A DNA stretch of 64,000 bases. Origin: Fen-455 sp050012675 (GTDB lineage: Bacteria; Actinomycetota; Acidimicrobiia; Acidimicrobiales; Bog-793). A program made the position numbers and the translations under genes. The DNA lies in contig JBEKGS010000008.1 of NCBI GenBank assembly GCA_050012675.1, positions 1 through 64,000 on the forward strand. Reading direction: 5' to 3'. Every line of letters starts with the position of its first letter. Position 1 is the first letter of the stretch. Shown here piece after piece: positions 41,371 to 49,711 of the stretch. The notes under the pieces were generated by a model that did no database searches, was not told the origin of the DNA, and was given only the letters and a program-made list of their open reading frames with translations.

Positions 41371-42308
41371 TGGTCGTGCTGACTCTGGTCAAGTACCAAG
41401 GCCTCGGGAACGACTTCCTCGTGGCGCTGGACGGCCGGGGGCTCGACGCGGCCGGTGACGAGAGGGCGAGGCAGGCGCCGGCCGGCCGTGATGGTCCGGA
41501 TGCGGGCACGCGACCGGATCCCGTCGGTGAGCTCGCGCGAACGCTCTGTGACCGCCACACCGGCGTCGGTGCGGACGGGCTCTTGGTGCTGAGGACCGCC
41601 GTCTCGGGCGGCGAGGTCCGCATGGAGCTGCGCAACGCGGACGGCAGCCGCGCCGAGACGAGCGGGAACGGCCTGCGCTGCTTCGCCCTCGCCGTTGTGG
41701 AGGCCGGCCTCGTGCCCGGCCCCGAGCTCTTGATCGAGACCGACGCCGGGCTACGACGGGCGGTTCTCAGATACCGAGACCGGCTGGGCTCGGCCGACGT
41801 CTCGGTCGAGATGGGCTGCATCAGGGTCCGGCCACTGGAGCCGGTGGCGCAGGCGTCCCTCCCGGGTTCGGACACGACCGCGTGGCCGGCCTGGTTCGTG
41901 GACGCCGGCAACCCGCATCTCGTGTTGCTGGCGCCCTCCCTCGAGGGCGTCGAGATCTCGGCGGCCGGTCCGCCGCTCGAGAACTTAAGGCCGGGCGGCC
42001 AGAACGTGGAGATCGCCTGCCAGGCCGCCAACGGCGAGCTGTCCCTAGTCGTGTGGGAACGTGGCGCCGGGGTCACCCTCGCCTGCGGGAGCGGGAGCGT
42101 GGCCACGGCGGCGGCCCTTCACCAAGCGGGGATGTCAGGCGAGCGGGTGTTCGTTCACAACCCGGGCGGGACAGCAGAGGTGGTGCTCTCCGGAGAGGAC
42201 CCTCTGGCGGTGATGGCTACCCTCGCCGGGCCCGTGGGGCGCGTGGCCCGCGTCCAGGTGGAGCCCGCCGGGCTCGCCCGCTCCGGCACGCTCGGGGTCC
42301 CGGCGTGA
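41370..42308 (+). CDS. dapF: Diaminopimelate epimerase
   Basis: The 312-residue protein converts LL-DAP to meso-DAP for peptidoglycan and lysine. It has KYQGLGNDFLVAL, RHTGVGADGLLVL, NADGSRAETSGNGLRC and GAGVTLACGSGSVATA. The second catalytic cysteine is present (Cys239), but the first, normally in a CGNG motif, is Ser98 (SGNG). Residues 31-48 are a family-atypical insertion rich in Arg, Asp and Gly. It overlaps miaA (TGATG) and hflX (GTGA). Confidence 0.87.
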   Translation: MVVLTLVKYQGLGNDFLVALDGRGLDAAGDERARQAPAGRDGPDAGTRPDPVGELARTLCDRHTGVGADGLLVLRTAVSGGEVRMELRNADGSRAETSGNGLRCFALAVVEAGLVPGPELLIETDAGLRRAVLRYRDRLGSADVSVEMGCIRVRPLEPVAQASLPGSDTTAWPAWFVDAGNPHLVLLAPSLEGVEISAAGPPLENLRPGGQNVEIACQAANGELSLVVWERGAGVTLACGSGSVATAAALHQAGMSGERVFVHNPGGTAEVVLSGEDPLAVMATLAGPVGRVARVQVEPAGLARSGTLGVPA

Positions 42309-43582
42309 AATTGGTGTCGACGACCCTCATCGACCGCAGGGTCCGGGAGAAGATCGTGCTCGTCGGGATGGTGGCCTGGCCGCGCACGGTCGAGGAGGTC
42401 GAGGCGAGCCTCGACGAGCTCGCCTTGCTCATCGGCACGGCAGGAGCCGACGAGGCCGCCCGTATCGTGCAACGCCGCGAGGCCGCGGACCCGGCCACAT
42501 ACATAGGCCGGGGCAAGGCGGAGGAGCTCCGCAGGATCAGCGAGGCCGTGGACGCCGACACGGTGGTGTTCGACGACGAGCTCACCCCTGCCCAGCAGCG
42601 GAACCTCGAGAGGATCCTCGGCCGTACGGCCATCGACCGGACCGCTGTGATCCTCGACATCTTCGCCCAGAACGCCCACACCCAAGAGGGCCGCGCGCAA
42701 GTCGAGCTCGCCCTCAACCGTTACCGGCTCCCCCGACTGAGGGGCATGGGCCTCGTGCTGTCCCAGCAGGCCGGTGGCATCGGGACGAGGGGCCCAGGTG
42801 AGACCCAGCTCGAGGTGGACCGCCGGCGCATCATGCGGCGCATCCGCAAGCTCGAGGTCGAGCTGCGCGATCTCGAGTCCACGCGCCGTACCCAGCGCAG
42901 GGCGCGAAAGCGCGGGGCGCTTCGGACCGTGTCGCTCGTGGGCTACACCAACGCCGGCAAGTCGTCGCTGCTCAACGTCTTCACCGACGCCGGCGTGCTC
43001 GTCGAGGACAAGCTCTTTTCGACACTCGACCCGCGCACACGGCGTCTGGACCTGCCCGGGGGCGAGTCGGTGCTGTGCTCGGACACCGTCGGTTTCGTGC
43101 GCAAGCTGCCCCACCAGCTCGTGGACGCCTTCCACGCCACCCTCGAGGTGGTCGGGTCCTCCGACCTGCTCGTCCACGTCGTGGACGTTTCCGCAGCCGA
43201 CCCGTCGGCACAGATCGAGGCGGTGCACAGCGTCCTCACAGAGATCGGGGCCGGCGAGGTGCCCGAGCTGCTGGCCTTCAACAAGTCCGATCTCGACAGG
43301 CGAAAGGCGGGACGGCTCATGGCCGCCCATCCCGGTTCGGTGGCGTGCTCGGCCCTCACCCGCCGGGGCGTGCCCGAGCTGCTCCGCGCCGTCGCCGACC
43401 AGCTGAGGATCGCCGACCACTTCGTCGAGCTCGCCGTGCCGGTGGCACGGGGCGACGTCGTTGCGGCCATCCACCGCGAAGGCGAGGTGTTGGACGAGCG
43501 CTACGAAGGTGAGCGAGTCCTCATGACGGCGCGCCTCGACGAACGGGGCACGCGCCGTTACGCCGAGTTCGTCCGGCAATGA
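42305..43582 (+). CDS. hflX: Ribosome-associated GTPase HflX
   Basis: The 425-residue GTPase has the N-terminal HflX domain (YIGRGKAEELR, VVFDDELTPAQQRNLE, VILDIFAQNAHTQEGRAQV), a basic coiled helix pair and a G-domain with VGYTNAGKSSLLN, DTVGFVRKLPHQLV and NKSD. It splits or rescues stalled ribosomes. It sits between dapF and dapC, an arrangement common in actinobacteria. Confidence 0.93.
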   Translation: MKLVSTTLIDRRVREKIVLVGMVAWPRTVEEVEASLDELALLIGTAGADEAARIVQRREAADPATYIGRGKAEELRRISEAVDADTVVFDDELTPAQQRNLERILGRTAIDRTAVILDIFAQNAHTQEGRAQVELALNRYRLPRLRGMGLVLSQQAGGIGTRGPGETQLEVDRRRIMRRIRKLEVELRDLESTRRTQRRARKRGALRTVSLVGYTNAGKSSLLNVFTDAGVLVEDKLFSTLDPRTRRLDLPGGESVLCSDTVGFVRKLPHQLVDAFHATLEVVGSSDLLVHVVDVSAADPSAQIEAVHSVLTEIGAGEVPELLAFNKSDLDRRKAGRLMAAHPGSVACSALTRRGVPELLRAVADQLRIADHFVELAVPVARGDVVAAIHREGEVLDERYEGERVLMTARLDERGTRRYAEFVRQ

Positions 43583-44787
43583 CGAGCTCTGAGTCGCCGG
43601 GCGACAAGGCAGGGCCCGGGCGGCCGGGCGCCGCCCAAACCGGTTTCGTGCCCCCCGTGTACCCCTACGACAAGCTGGCCGAGCTCGCCGCGATCGCCGG
43701 GCGCCACGAGGGCGGTGCGGTCGACCTGTCGGTCGGCACCCCGTGCGACCCCCCGCCCGCTCCGGTGCTCGAGGCGCTCGCGAGCTCGGGGACCGAGCGC
43801 GGGTATCCCTCCTCGATGGGCTCGCCGGAGTACCGCGAGGCTGCCCTGGCATGGATGTCGCGCAGGTTCGGCCTCGACACCTCCGGGTTGGCCGTGGCGG
43901 CCTGCGTCGGCACCAAAGAGCTCGTGGCCGGCGTCCCCCACTGGCTTAACCTGCGCAGGCCCGGGCGCGACACCGTGCTCTGCCCGCGGCTCGCCTACCC
44001 GACCTACGAGATGGGCGCCGTCCTCGCGCGGTGCCGAGCGGTGGCGGTGGCGACCCGGCCGGACGGGACGATGGACCTGTCCTCGGTCTCGCCCGACGAC
44101 GCGGCCCGGGCAGTGTGCCTGTGGGTAAACAGCCCCGGAAACCCCGCCGGCCAGCTCGAAGACCTGGAGGCAGCCGCGCGCTGGGGCCGGGCGCATGACG
44201 TCCCGGTCTTCTCCGACGAGTGCTATGTCGAGTTCACCTGGGCCGGTCGCGCCCGCACGATCCTCGAGCACGGCTCCGACGGCCTGGTGGCGGTCCATTC
44301 GCTCTCGAAACGGTCGAACCTGGCGGGCCTCAGGGCCGGGTTCTACGCCGGGGACGCCGATCTCGTCGGGTACCTGTCGCGCCTTCGCCAACATGCCGGG
44401 TTCATGGTGCCCGGCCCTGTGCAGCACGCCGGTGCGCTGGCCCTCGCCGACGACTCGCACGTCGAGCGCCAGAGGCAGACCTACCTCGGGCGCTTGAGGC
44501 GCGTCGCGGAGGTGCTGAACGCAAGCGGGATCGAGGCCGCGATCCCCGCCGGGTCGTTCTATCTCTGGGTGGCGGCACCGGAGCGCTTGGCGCCGTCTGG
44601 AGCCTCAGGGGAGGAGAACCCGGCCTGGGCGCTCACGAGGTGGCTCGCCGTCAACGGAGGCGTCCTCGTCGCGCCCGGCGACACCTACGGGCCGGCGGGG
44701 GCCGGCCACGTCAGAATCGCCATGGTGCAGCCGAACGACCGGCTCGAGCTCGTGGCCCGCAGGCTCGGGACCGCAAGCATCCCCTGA
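43579..44787 (+). CDS. dapC: Succinyldiaminopimelate aminotransferase (DapC-type)
   Basis: This 402-residue class-I PLP aminotransferase has YPYDKLAELA, VDLSVGTPCDPPP, GTKELVAGVPHWL, WVNSPGNPAGQ, SDECYVEFTW and the PLP lysine in SLSKRSNLAGLRAGF. The motif set and position next to dapF, dapD and dapE support N-succinyl-LL-2-amino-6-ketopimelate as substrate. It overlaps hflX by 4 nt. Confidence 0.88.
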   Translation: MTSSESPGDKAGPGRPGAAQTGFVPPVYPYDKLAELAAIAGRHEGGAVDLSVGTPCDPPPAPVLEALASSGTERGYPSSMGSPEYREAALAWMSRRFGLDTSGLAVAACVGTKELVAGVPHWLNLRRPGRDTVLCPRLAYPTYEMGAVLARCRAVAVATRPDGTMDLSSVSPDDAARAVCLWVNSPGNPAGQLEDLEAAARWGRAHDVPVFSDECYVEFTWAGRARTILEHGSDGLVAVHSLSKRSNLAGLRAGFYAGDADLVGYLSRLRQHAGFMVPGPVQHAGALALADDSHVERQRQTYLGRLRRVAEVLNASGIEAAIPAGSFYLWVAAPERLAPSGASGEENPAWALTRWLAVNGGVLVAPGDTYGPAGAGHVRIAMVQPNDRLELVARRLGTASIP

Positions 44788-44836
44788 GCGGTCTCCGCCT
44801 TTCCTGCCGGTTCCAGGCCCCGGTGCGCCGAAGGGA

Positions 44837-44842
44837 TAGCCT
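44837..44842 (+). promoter_or_regulatory. Leaderless-type -10 element TAGCCT
   Basis: TAGCCT ends 7 nt before the ATG at 44850, giving dapD-dapE an internal promoter inside the dap group. Confidence 0.55.
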
Positions 44843-44849
44843 CGAAGCG

Positions 44850-45677
44850 ATGGACGACCTGAGCTCTGCTGTCGGGGGGCTGTGGGAGCGCCGCGCGCAG
44901 CTCTCGCCCGCTGACCAGGACGCCTTCGAGGTCGTCGACAGGGCGATCGAGCTGCTTGACACAGGAGAGGCCCGGGTCGCCGAGATCGACCCCGAGTCAG
45001 ACGAGGTCGTGGTTCACGAGTGGCTGCGGCAGGCCATCTTGTTGCTGTTCGTCCTCTCGGGGCTGAGAACTGTCGAGTTCGGGCCATTCGAGTACACAGA
45101 CAGGCTGGCCCTGAAACACGGCCTGCAGGCAGCAGGCGTGCGTGCCGTTCCCGGCGCCTCGGCCCGGCGTGGGGCGTTCCTCGGTCGCGGCGTGGTGCTG
45201 ATGCCGAGCTATGTGAACATCGGCGCCCGCGTCGGGGCCAACACGATGGTCGACACATGGGCGACGGTCGGTTCGTGCGCGCAGGTGGGCGAGCGCGTCC
45301 ACCTCTCGGGCGGTGTCGGGATCGGCGGTGTCCTCGAGCCCCCCAACGCCCGACCGGTCGTCATCGAGGACGACGTGCTCATCGGCAGCCGCTCGATGGT
45401 CACCCAGGGAGCCCGTGTCGGCCAAGGGGCGGTGCTGGGGGAGGGGACGATCCTCAATCCCTCCATCCCGGTGTTCGACGCATGGTCGGGCGACGAGCTG
45501 GGACGCGGATACGTGCCGCCTTGGAGCGTCGCCGTCAGTGCCATGCGCCGCAGGCAGTACCCCTCCGGTGAGTTCTTCCTGCCCTGCGTTCTGGTGGTCC
45601 GCAACCTCACTCCCGGCGAGCGCCACGACAAGGCGATGCTGAACGAGATCCTCCGCGAGCACGGGACCTCGGCATGA
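44850..45677 (+). CDS. dapD: Tetrahydrodipicolinate N-succinyltransferase
   Basis: The 275-residue hexapeptide-repeat acyltransferase uses succinyl-CoA to block tetrahydrodipicolinate. Repeats run from about residue 105 (GAFLGRGVVLMPSYVNIGAR, VDTWATVGSCAQVG, LSGGVGIGGVLEP, DDVLIGSRSMVTQGARVG). The family is the long DapD type. It overlaps dapE by 4 nt. Confidence 0.92.
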   Translation: MDDLSSAVGGLWERRAQLSPADQDAFEVVDRAIELLDTGEARVAEIDPESDEVVVHEWLRQAILLLFVLSGLRTVEFGPFEYTDRLALKHGLQAAGVRAVPGASARRGAFLGRGVVLMPSYVNIGARVGANTMVDTWATVGSCAQVGERVHLSGGVGIGGVLEPPNARPVVIEDDVLIGSRSMVTQGARVGQGAVLGEGTILNPSIPVFDAWSGDELGRGYVPPWSVAVSAMRRRQYPSGEFFLPCVLVVRNLTPGERHDKAMLNEILREHGTSA

Positions 45678-46756
45678 GCCGAGAGGCCGCCGACCTGCTC
45701 GAGCTCACAGCTGAGCTCGTCGACATCTCGTCCGTCAGCCACGACGAGGACAAGGCCGCCGCCTTCGTGCTCGGATGCTTGAGCGGTGCCGGTCACCTCG
45801 TCACGACCCGAATCGGCAACAACGTCGTCGCCCGCACCTCGCTCGGACGCGCCCGGCGGCTCCTAATTGCCGGCCACCTCGACACGGTGCCTCCGAACGG
45901 CAACGAGCATGCGGTCATCGAGGGCGACCGCTGCTCGGGGCTGGGCTCCGCCGACATGAAAGGCGGGGTGGCGGTGATGATCGAGCTCGCCAGGCGCGTG
46001 GTCGAGCCCGCCGTCGACGTGTCCTACGTCTGGTACGCGTGCGAGGAGGTCGAGCAGCGCTACTCGGGCCTCGTAGAGATCGAGGGCGCCGACCCGCAGC
46101 TGCTCGTCGCCGACGCCGCTGTTCTCGCCGAGCCGACCGCCAGTGTCGTCGAAGCCGGCTGCCAAGGAGTGCTGCGCATCGCGGTGCGCCTCGGAGGTGA
46201 AAGGGCCCACACGGCGAGGTCCTGGATGGGCGTGAACGCCATCCACCGTCTCGGGCTCGTCCTCGACATCGTGGACGGCTACGACGCCCGCATGCCCGCC
46301 CTCGACGGCTGCGAGTACCGCGAGTCCCTGCAGGCGGTGCGGGTCGACGGCGGCATAGCCAACAATGTCGTGCCCGACGAGGTGAGGCTGGTCCTCAATC
46401 ATCGTTACGCCCCCGACCGCACCAAGGACGAGGCCTTCCAGGCCATATGCGAGCTGTTGTCGCCGGTGATCGACACACGGCTCGGCGACCAGATCGAGCT
46501 CGAGGACTTCGCCCTGGCGGCGGCCCCCAATCTCGATCACCCGTTGCTCGCGGCCCTCGTGGCAGCCAGCGGGAGCGCGCCCCGGGGAAAGCTCGGCTGG
46601 ACCGACGTGAGCTTCTTCAACGCCCGGGGAGTTCCCGCGGCGAACTTCGGGCCGGGGAATCCGCAGCTCGCCCACACCGCGGGCGAGTGGGTCGGGCGCG
46701 ACGACCTCGAGCTCGTGCTTTCGAGCCTGGGCAGGCTGGTCTCGGCCGAGGCGTGA
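45674..46756 (+). CDS. dapE: Succinyl-diaminopimelate desuccinylase
   Basis: The 360-residue M20 zinc hydrolase removes succinate to give LL-DAP. It has AGHLDTVPPNGN, GLGSADMKGGVAVM, ACEEVEQRYSGL, ERAHTARSWMGVNAIHR and WTDVSFFNARGVPA, matching the actinobacterial DapE group. Its ATG overlaps the dapD stop (ATGA). The gene ends in a 23-bp gap before the convergent lexA. Confidence 0.9.
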   Translation: MSREAADLLELTAELVDISSVSHDEDKAAAFVLGCLSGAGHLVTTRIGNNVVARTSLGRARRLLIAGHLDTVPPNGNEHAVIEGDRCSGLGSADMKGGVAVMIELARRVVEPAVDVSYVWYACEEVEQRYSGLVEIEGADPQLLVADAAVLAEPTASVVEAGCQGVLRIAVRLGGERAHTARSWMGVNAIHRLGLVLDIVDGYDARMPALDGCEYRESLQAVRVDGGIANNVVPDEVRLVLNHRYAPDRTKDEAFQAICELLSPVIDTRLGDQIELEDFALAAAPNLDHPLLAALVAASGSAPRGKLGWTDVSFFNARGVPAANFGPGNPQLAHTAGEWVGRDDLELVLSSLGRLVSAEA

Positions 46757-46779
46757 CCTTTGTCAGGTGACTGCCAGGT

Positions 46780-47412
46780 TCACAGGCGCCGTAGCACGGT
46801 GACGACCTTGCCGTAGATCACGACCTGGTCGGAGGCGAGCTCGATCTCGAAGTAGGCGGGGTTCGCCGGCACCAGAACGACCTTGCCGCGCCGCTTGCGC
46901 AGCGTCTTCACGGTTGCCTCGTCCTCTCCGACGGCGGCGACGACTATGTCGCCGGAGTCAGCGTCGGGCTGGCGGCGCACGACGACGAAGTCGCCGTCGA
47001 GGATGCCGGCCTCGATCATCGAATCACCGCGCACTTTGAGCATGAACAGCTCGCCGGAGCCGGTGAAGTCCTGCGGTATGGGGAGCAGCTCCTCGACGGA
47101 CTGCTCCGCCAACACGCCCGTGCCTGCCGCGACATGGCCGAGCAGGGGAACGTGGGCCACCGGGCGCACACGGATGGCGGCACCCGAGGACGGCTCCCAG
47201 CTCACGATGATCGCCCTGGGCTTGGTCGGGTCCCGCTTGAGGTAGCCCTCCCGCTGGAGCACCTGCAGGTGGGTGTGGACGGTGGACGGCGAGGTGAGGC
47301 CCACCGCTTCACCGATCTCGCGAACCGAGGGCGGATAGCCCCTCTCCCGGATCTGTTCCGCGATGAATTCGAGGATCCTGCGCCGCTTCCCCGCCAGGGT
47401 CGCCTCGGACAT
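46780..47412 (-). CDS. lexA: SOS repressor LexA
   Basis: The 210-residue repressor has an N-terminal winged helix (RRRILEFIAEQIRERGYPP, LTSPSTVHTHLQVLQREGYL) and a C-terminal S24 peptidase domain. The self-cleavage bond is in GHVAAG and the catalytic pair is Ser131 (GDSMIE) and Lys169 (EATVKTL). GGAGG precedes the ATG. The promoter carries a near-consensus SOS box, so it should regulate itself. Confidence 0.95.
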   Translation of the reverse strand: MSEATLAGKRRRILEFIAEQIRERGYPPSVREIGEAVGLTSPSTVHTHLQVLQREGYLKRDPTKPRAIIVSWEPSSGAAIRVRPVAHVPLLGHVAAGTGVLAEQSVEELLPIPQDFTGSGELFMLKVRGDSMIEAGILDGDFVVVRRQPDADSGDIVVAAVGEDEATVKTLRKRRGKVVLVPANPAYFEIELASDQVVIYGKVVTVLRRL

Positions 47413-47455
47413 TGGTGCTCCTCCCGTTCCAAGCGCCGTTCAGGTCGCTCAGACA

Positions 47456-47551
47456 AGGGTAAGTCGCGCCGGGTGCGAATGCAAACACCCGTTCGTGAAA
47501 CAAGCGTTCGCACGAAACCTTGACAACGAACACGCGTTCGTGATCTGATAA
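47456..47551. promoter_or_regulatory. Divergent lexA/LysM promoter region with SOS boxes
   Basis: A perfect actinobacterial-type LexA box CGAACACGCGTTCG lies at 47527-47540 and a one-mismatch box CAAACACCCGTTCG at 47482-47495. On the minus strand TTGCAT (47484-47479) and TACCCT (47461-47456) are 17 bp apart and form the lexA promoter, with the imperfect box over the -35. On the plus strand TTGACA (47520-47525) is followed by the perfect box and a -10-like TGATAA (47546-47551), so LexA would block the LysM gene. Confidence 0.85.
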
Positions 47552-47644
47552 CAGTGCCGAACATATGTGCGCCGGTGCGAAACGCCGGCAGTGACAGGGC
47601 CGGCCGGATCCCGGTCGGTACCTCGACAGGCTCGAGGAGGGATA

Positions 47645-48334
47645 GTGGGAGCACTGGCACAAACGGACCGGGGACCTTCCCAGTGGCTCGGCGAGACACA
47701 GCCGAGCCGGCCGAAGCGTTCGCCGGCGCGCCGGGCACGCCCCGCCGAGCGGCGCCGGACGAGCTGGAACGTGCTCGCAGAAGAGCTCGTCCCCTTCCCC
47801 CCGGCCGGGGCGCCGGCCGAGAGCCATCCGCGACAGCGCCCGGCGCGGCGCGCCGAACAGGGCGGGGCGAGGCGCCCGGCCCCAAGACAATCAGCGCCTG
47901 ATCGCCCGTCGGCGCTGAGCTGCGCCCGTGTCAGCGACGAGGCAAGTTCGAAACGACCGGGCCAAATCCCCGAGGTGGCGCCGCCAGCGCCGGGGTTGGT
48001 CGCACGTGCGGCTCCTGGGAGGTCACACCAGGTCGCACACAAGTCGCGAGGGTTGCGGCGCCTCCTCCCCGGCGCTGCCACCCTCGCGGTTCTGGCGAGC
48101 GTATGGCTCGGCGCAGGAGCCCTCTCGAGCTTGCACCGCCCCAGCTTGGTGGTGCCCGTGGCGGCCGTGAAGGTGTCCGGGGGTTACCTGTACGTCGCCC
48201 GGCCCGGGGACACGCTCTGGTCCATCGCCTCCGGGCTCGAGCCGGGGGGCGACCCGAGACCAATTGTCGCCGAGCTCGAACAGCAGTTGCACGGTGGCGA
48301 GCTGGTCGCTGGTGACCGGCTCATCCTTCCCTGA
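47645..48334 (+). CDS. LysM protein divergent from lexA, probable SOS division inhibitor
   Basis: The 229-residue protein has a long disordered basic N-terminus, a transmembrane segment at about residues 147-168 (TLAVLASVWLGAGAL) and one C-terminal LysM domain (YVARPGDTLWSIASGLE to GDRLILP). B. subtilis YneA and M. tuberculosis Rv2719c (ChiZ) are likewise LysM proteins divergent from lexA that stop division during SOS. The shared LexA box supports the same role here by inference. The GTG at 47645 has GGAGG 4 nt upstream. Confidence 0.75.
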   Translation: MGALAQTDRGPSQWLGETQPSRPKRSPARRARPAERRRTSWNVLAEELVPFPPAGAPAESHPRQRPARRAEQGGARRPAPRQSAPDRPSALSCARVSDEASSKRPGQIPEVAPPAPGLVARAAPGRSHQVAHKSRGLRRLLPGAATLAVLASVWLGAGALSSLHRPSLVVPVAAVKVSGGYLYVARPGDTLWSIASGLEPGGDPRPIVAELEQQLHGGELVAGDRLILP

Positions 48335-48473
48335 GCAGCCGCCCTCCGCGAAACGGGCCGAGGGCCGTCTGCCGGCAGTCAACCCGCAGGCCGGTGACCT
48401 CCGCGCCCGGCCAACCTTGGACAACGAGGTGCCGCTCGCCGTCAACGCGCCCCGCGGCGGGCCGGATCGGCGC

Positions 48474-48479
48474 TACGGT
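48474..48479 (+). promoter_or_regulatory. Leaderless-type -10 element TACGGT for nrdR
   Basis: TACGGT ends 6 nt before the GTG at 48486. Confidence 0.5.
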
Positions 48480-48485
48480 CAGTTC

Positions 48486-48998
48486 GTGCGTTGCCCCTGG
48501 TGCGGAGCGACCGAGGACCGTGTCGTGGACTCGCGCGAGGTGGAACAGGGCGAGGCGATCCGGCGCCGCCGCGAGTGCATCTCGTGCATGCGCCGTTTCA
48601 CGACCGTCGAGCGCTTCAGCCCAACTGTGCTCTGGGTGATCAAGCGATCCGCTCACCGAGAGCCCTTCGACCGGCGCAAGCTGATCGCCGGGGCGAGGGC
48701 CGCCTGCAAGAACAGGCCTGTCGAGCCCGAACAGCTCGAGGCCCTGGCGGCAGCGATCGAGCAGAAGGCCTGGTCCATGGGACCCGAGGTGCCGAGCGAG
48801 GAGCTGGGGCTGGCGGTGCTCGAAGCCCTGAGGGAGCTCGACGATGTGGCAGCGGTACGTTTTGCCAGCGTCTACAAGGGTTTTGAGCAGGTCGACGATT
48901 TTGCCCGCGAGCTCGGGCTCTTGAGCAAGGAGGCGCCACCGCCCGAGCCGAGCGGTGAGGAGCCCAAAGCGCCCGGAACCTCAGGTGCAGGTGGGTGA
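48486..48998 (+). CDS. nrdR: Transcriptional repressor NrdR
   Basis: The 170-residue regulator of ribonucleotide reductase genes has an N-terminal zinc ribbon (RCPWCGATEDRVVDSRE and CISCMRRFTT) and an ATP-cone (VIKRSAHREPFDRRKLIAGAR). The GTG at 48486 places the first cysteine at residue 3, as in other NrdR proteins. The C-terminal 20 residues are a Pro/Gly tail. Two further genes are coupled downstream. Confidence 0.92.
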   Translation: MRCPWCGATEDRVVDSREVEQGEAIRRRRECISCMRRFTTVERFSPTVLWVIKRSAHREPFDRRKLIAGARAACKNRPVEPEQLEALAAAIEQKAWSMGPEVPSEELGLAVLEALRELDDVAAVRFASVYKGFEQVDDFARELGLLSKEAPPPEPSGEEPKAPGTSGAGG

Positions 48999-49711
48999 TG
49001 AGCGAGGCCCTTTTGGACGAGCCGCCGGCGACAGCGCTCGCGATCTACGCCCATCCCGACGACCCGGTCATATCCTGCGGCGGCACGCTGGCGCGTTGGG
49101 CCGCGGCCGGAAGCACCGTCGATGTCGTCATCTGCACAGCCGGCGACAAGGGGGCGACTGACCCCGGCGTGGACCCCGAGGCCCTGGCCGGCGCCCGGGT
49201 CGAAGAGGCGCGGCGCTCCATCGAGGTCATCGGGGCCAAAGGCCTCCATCTGCTCGGTCACCCGGACGGGGAGATCGAGAACGACATCGCTCTCCGGGCT
49301 GAGCTGGTGCGGATCATCCGCCAGGTGCGACCCGACGCGATCGTCGCTCCGGACCCGTTGGCGGTCTTCTTCGGCGAGCACCACTACAACCACCGGGATC
49401 ATCGGGTGGTCGGCTGGGCCGCGCTCGACTCCGCCGCCCCCGCCGCGGCGTCGCCCTTGTACTTCAAGGGGGTGGGCGGGGCGCACCAGGTCACGGCCGC
49501 CTATCTGTCAGGTTCTCTGGAGCCCAACGTCTGGGTGGACGTGACCTCCACCATCGACCAGAAGATCGCAGCTGTTTCGTGCCACGTCTCCCAGCTCGCC
49601 GACGCCGGCGACTGGCTCGCGAGCGCTCTTCGCGATGGCGCCGAGCTTGCCGGCCAGGAGGTGGGAGTCGCCTACGCGGAACCCTTCCGGCGGATCTGGC
49701 TGGCCTCGTGA
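48998..49711 (+). CDS. PIG-L/LmbE-family deacetylase
   Basis: The 237-residue zinc deacetylase has the AHPDDPVISCGGT motif, TAGDKGATD and the NHRDHRVVG histidine pair. Members remove N-acetyl groups from sugars, for example in mycothiol or glycolipid synthesis and detoxification. The substrate is not evident. Its ATG overlaps the nrdR stop (TGATG) and its stop overlaps the dinB GTG. Confidence 0.87.
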   Translation: MSEALLDEPPATALAIYAHPDDPVISCGGTLARWAAAGSTVDVVICTAGDKGATDPGVDPEALAGARVEEARRSIEVIGAKGLHLLGHPDGEIENDIALRAELVRIIRQVRPDAIVAPDPLAVFFGEHHYNHRDHRVVGWAALDSAAPAAASPLYFKGVGGAHQVTAAYLSGSLEPNVWVDVTSTIDQKIAAVSCHVSQLADAGDWLASALRDGAELAGQEVGVAYAEPFRRIWLAS

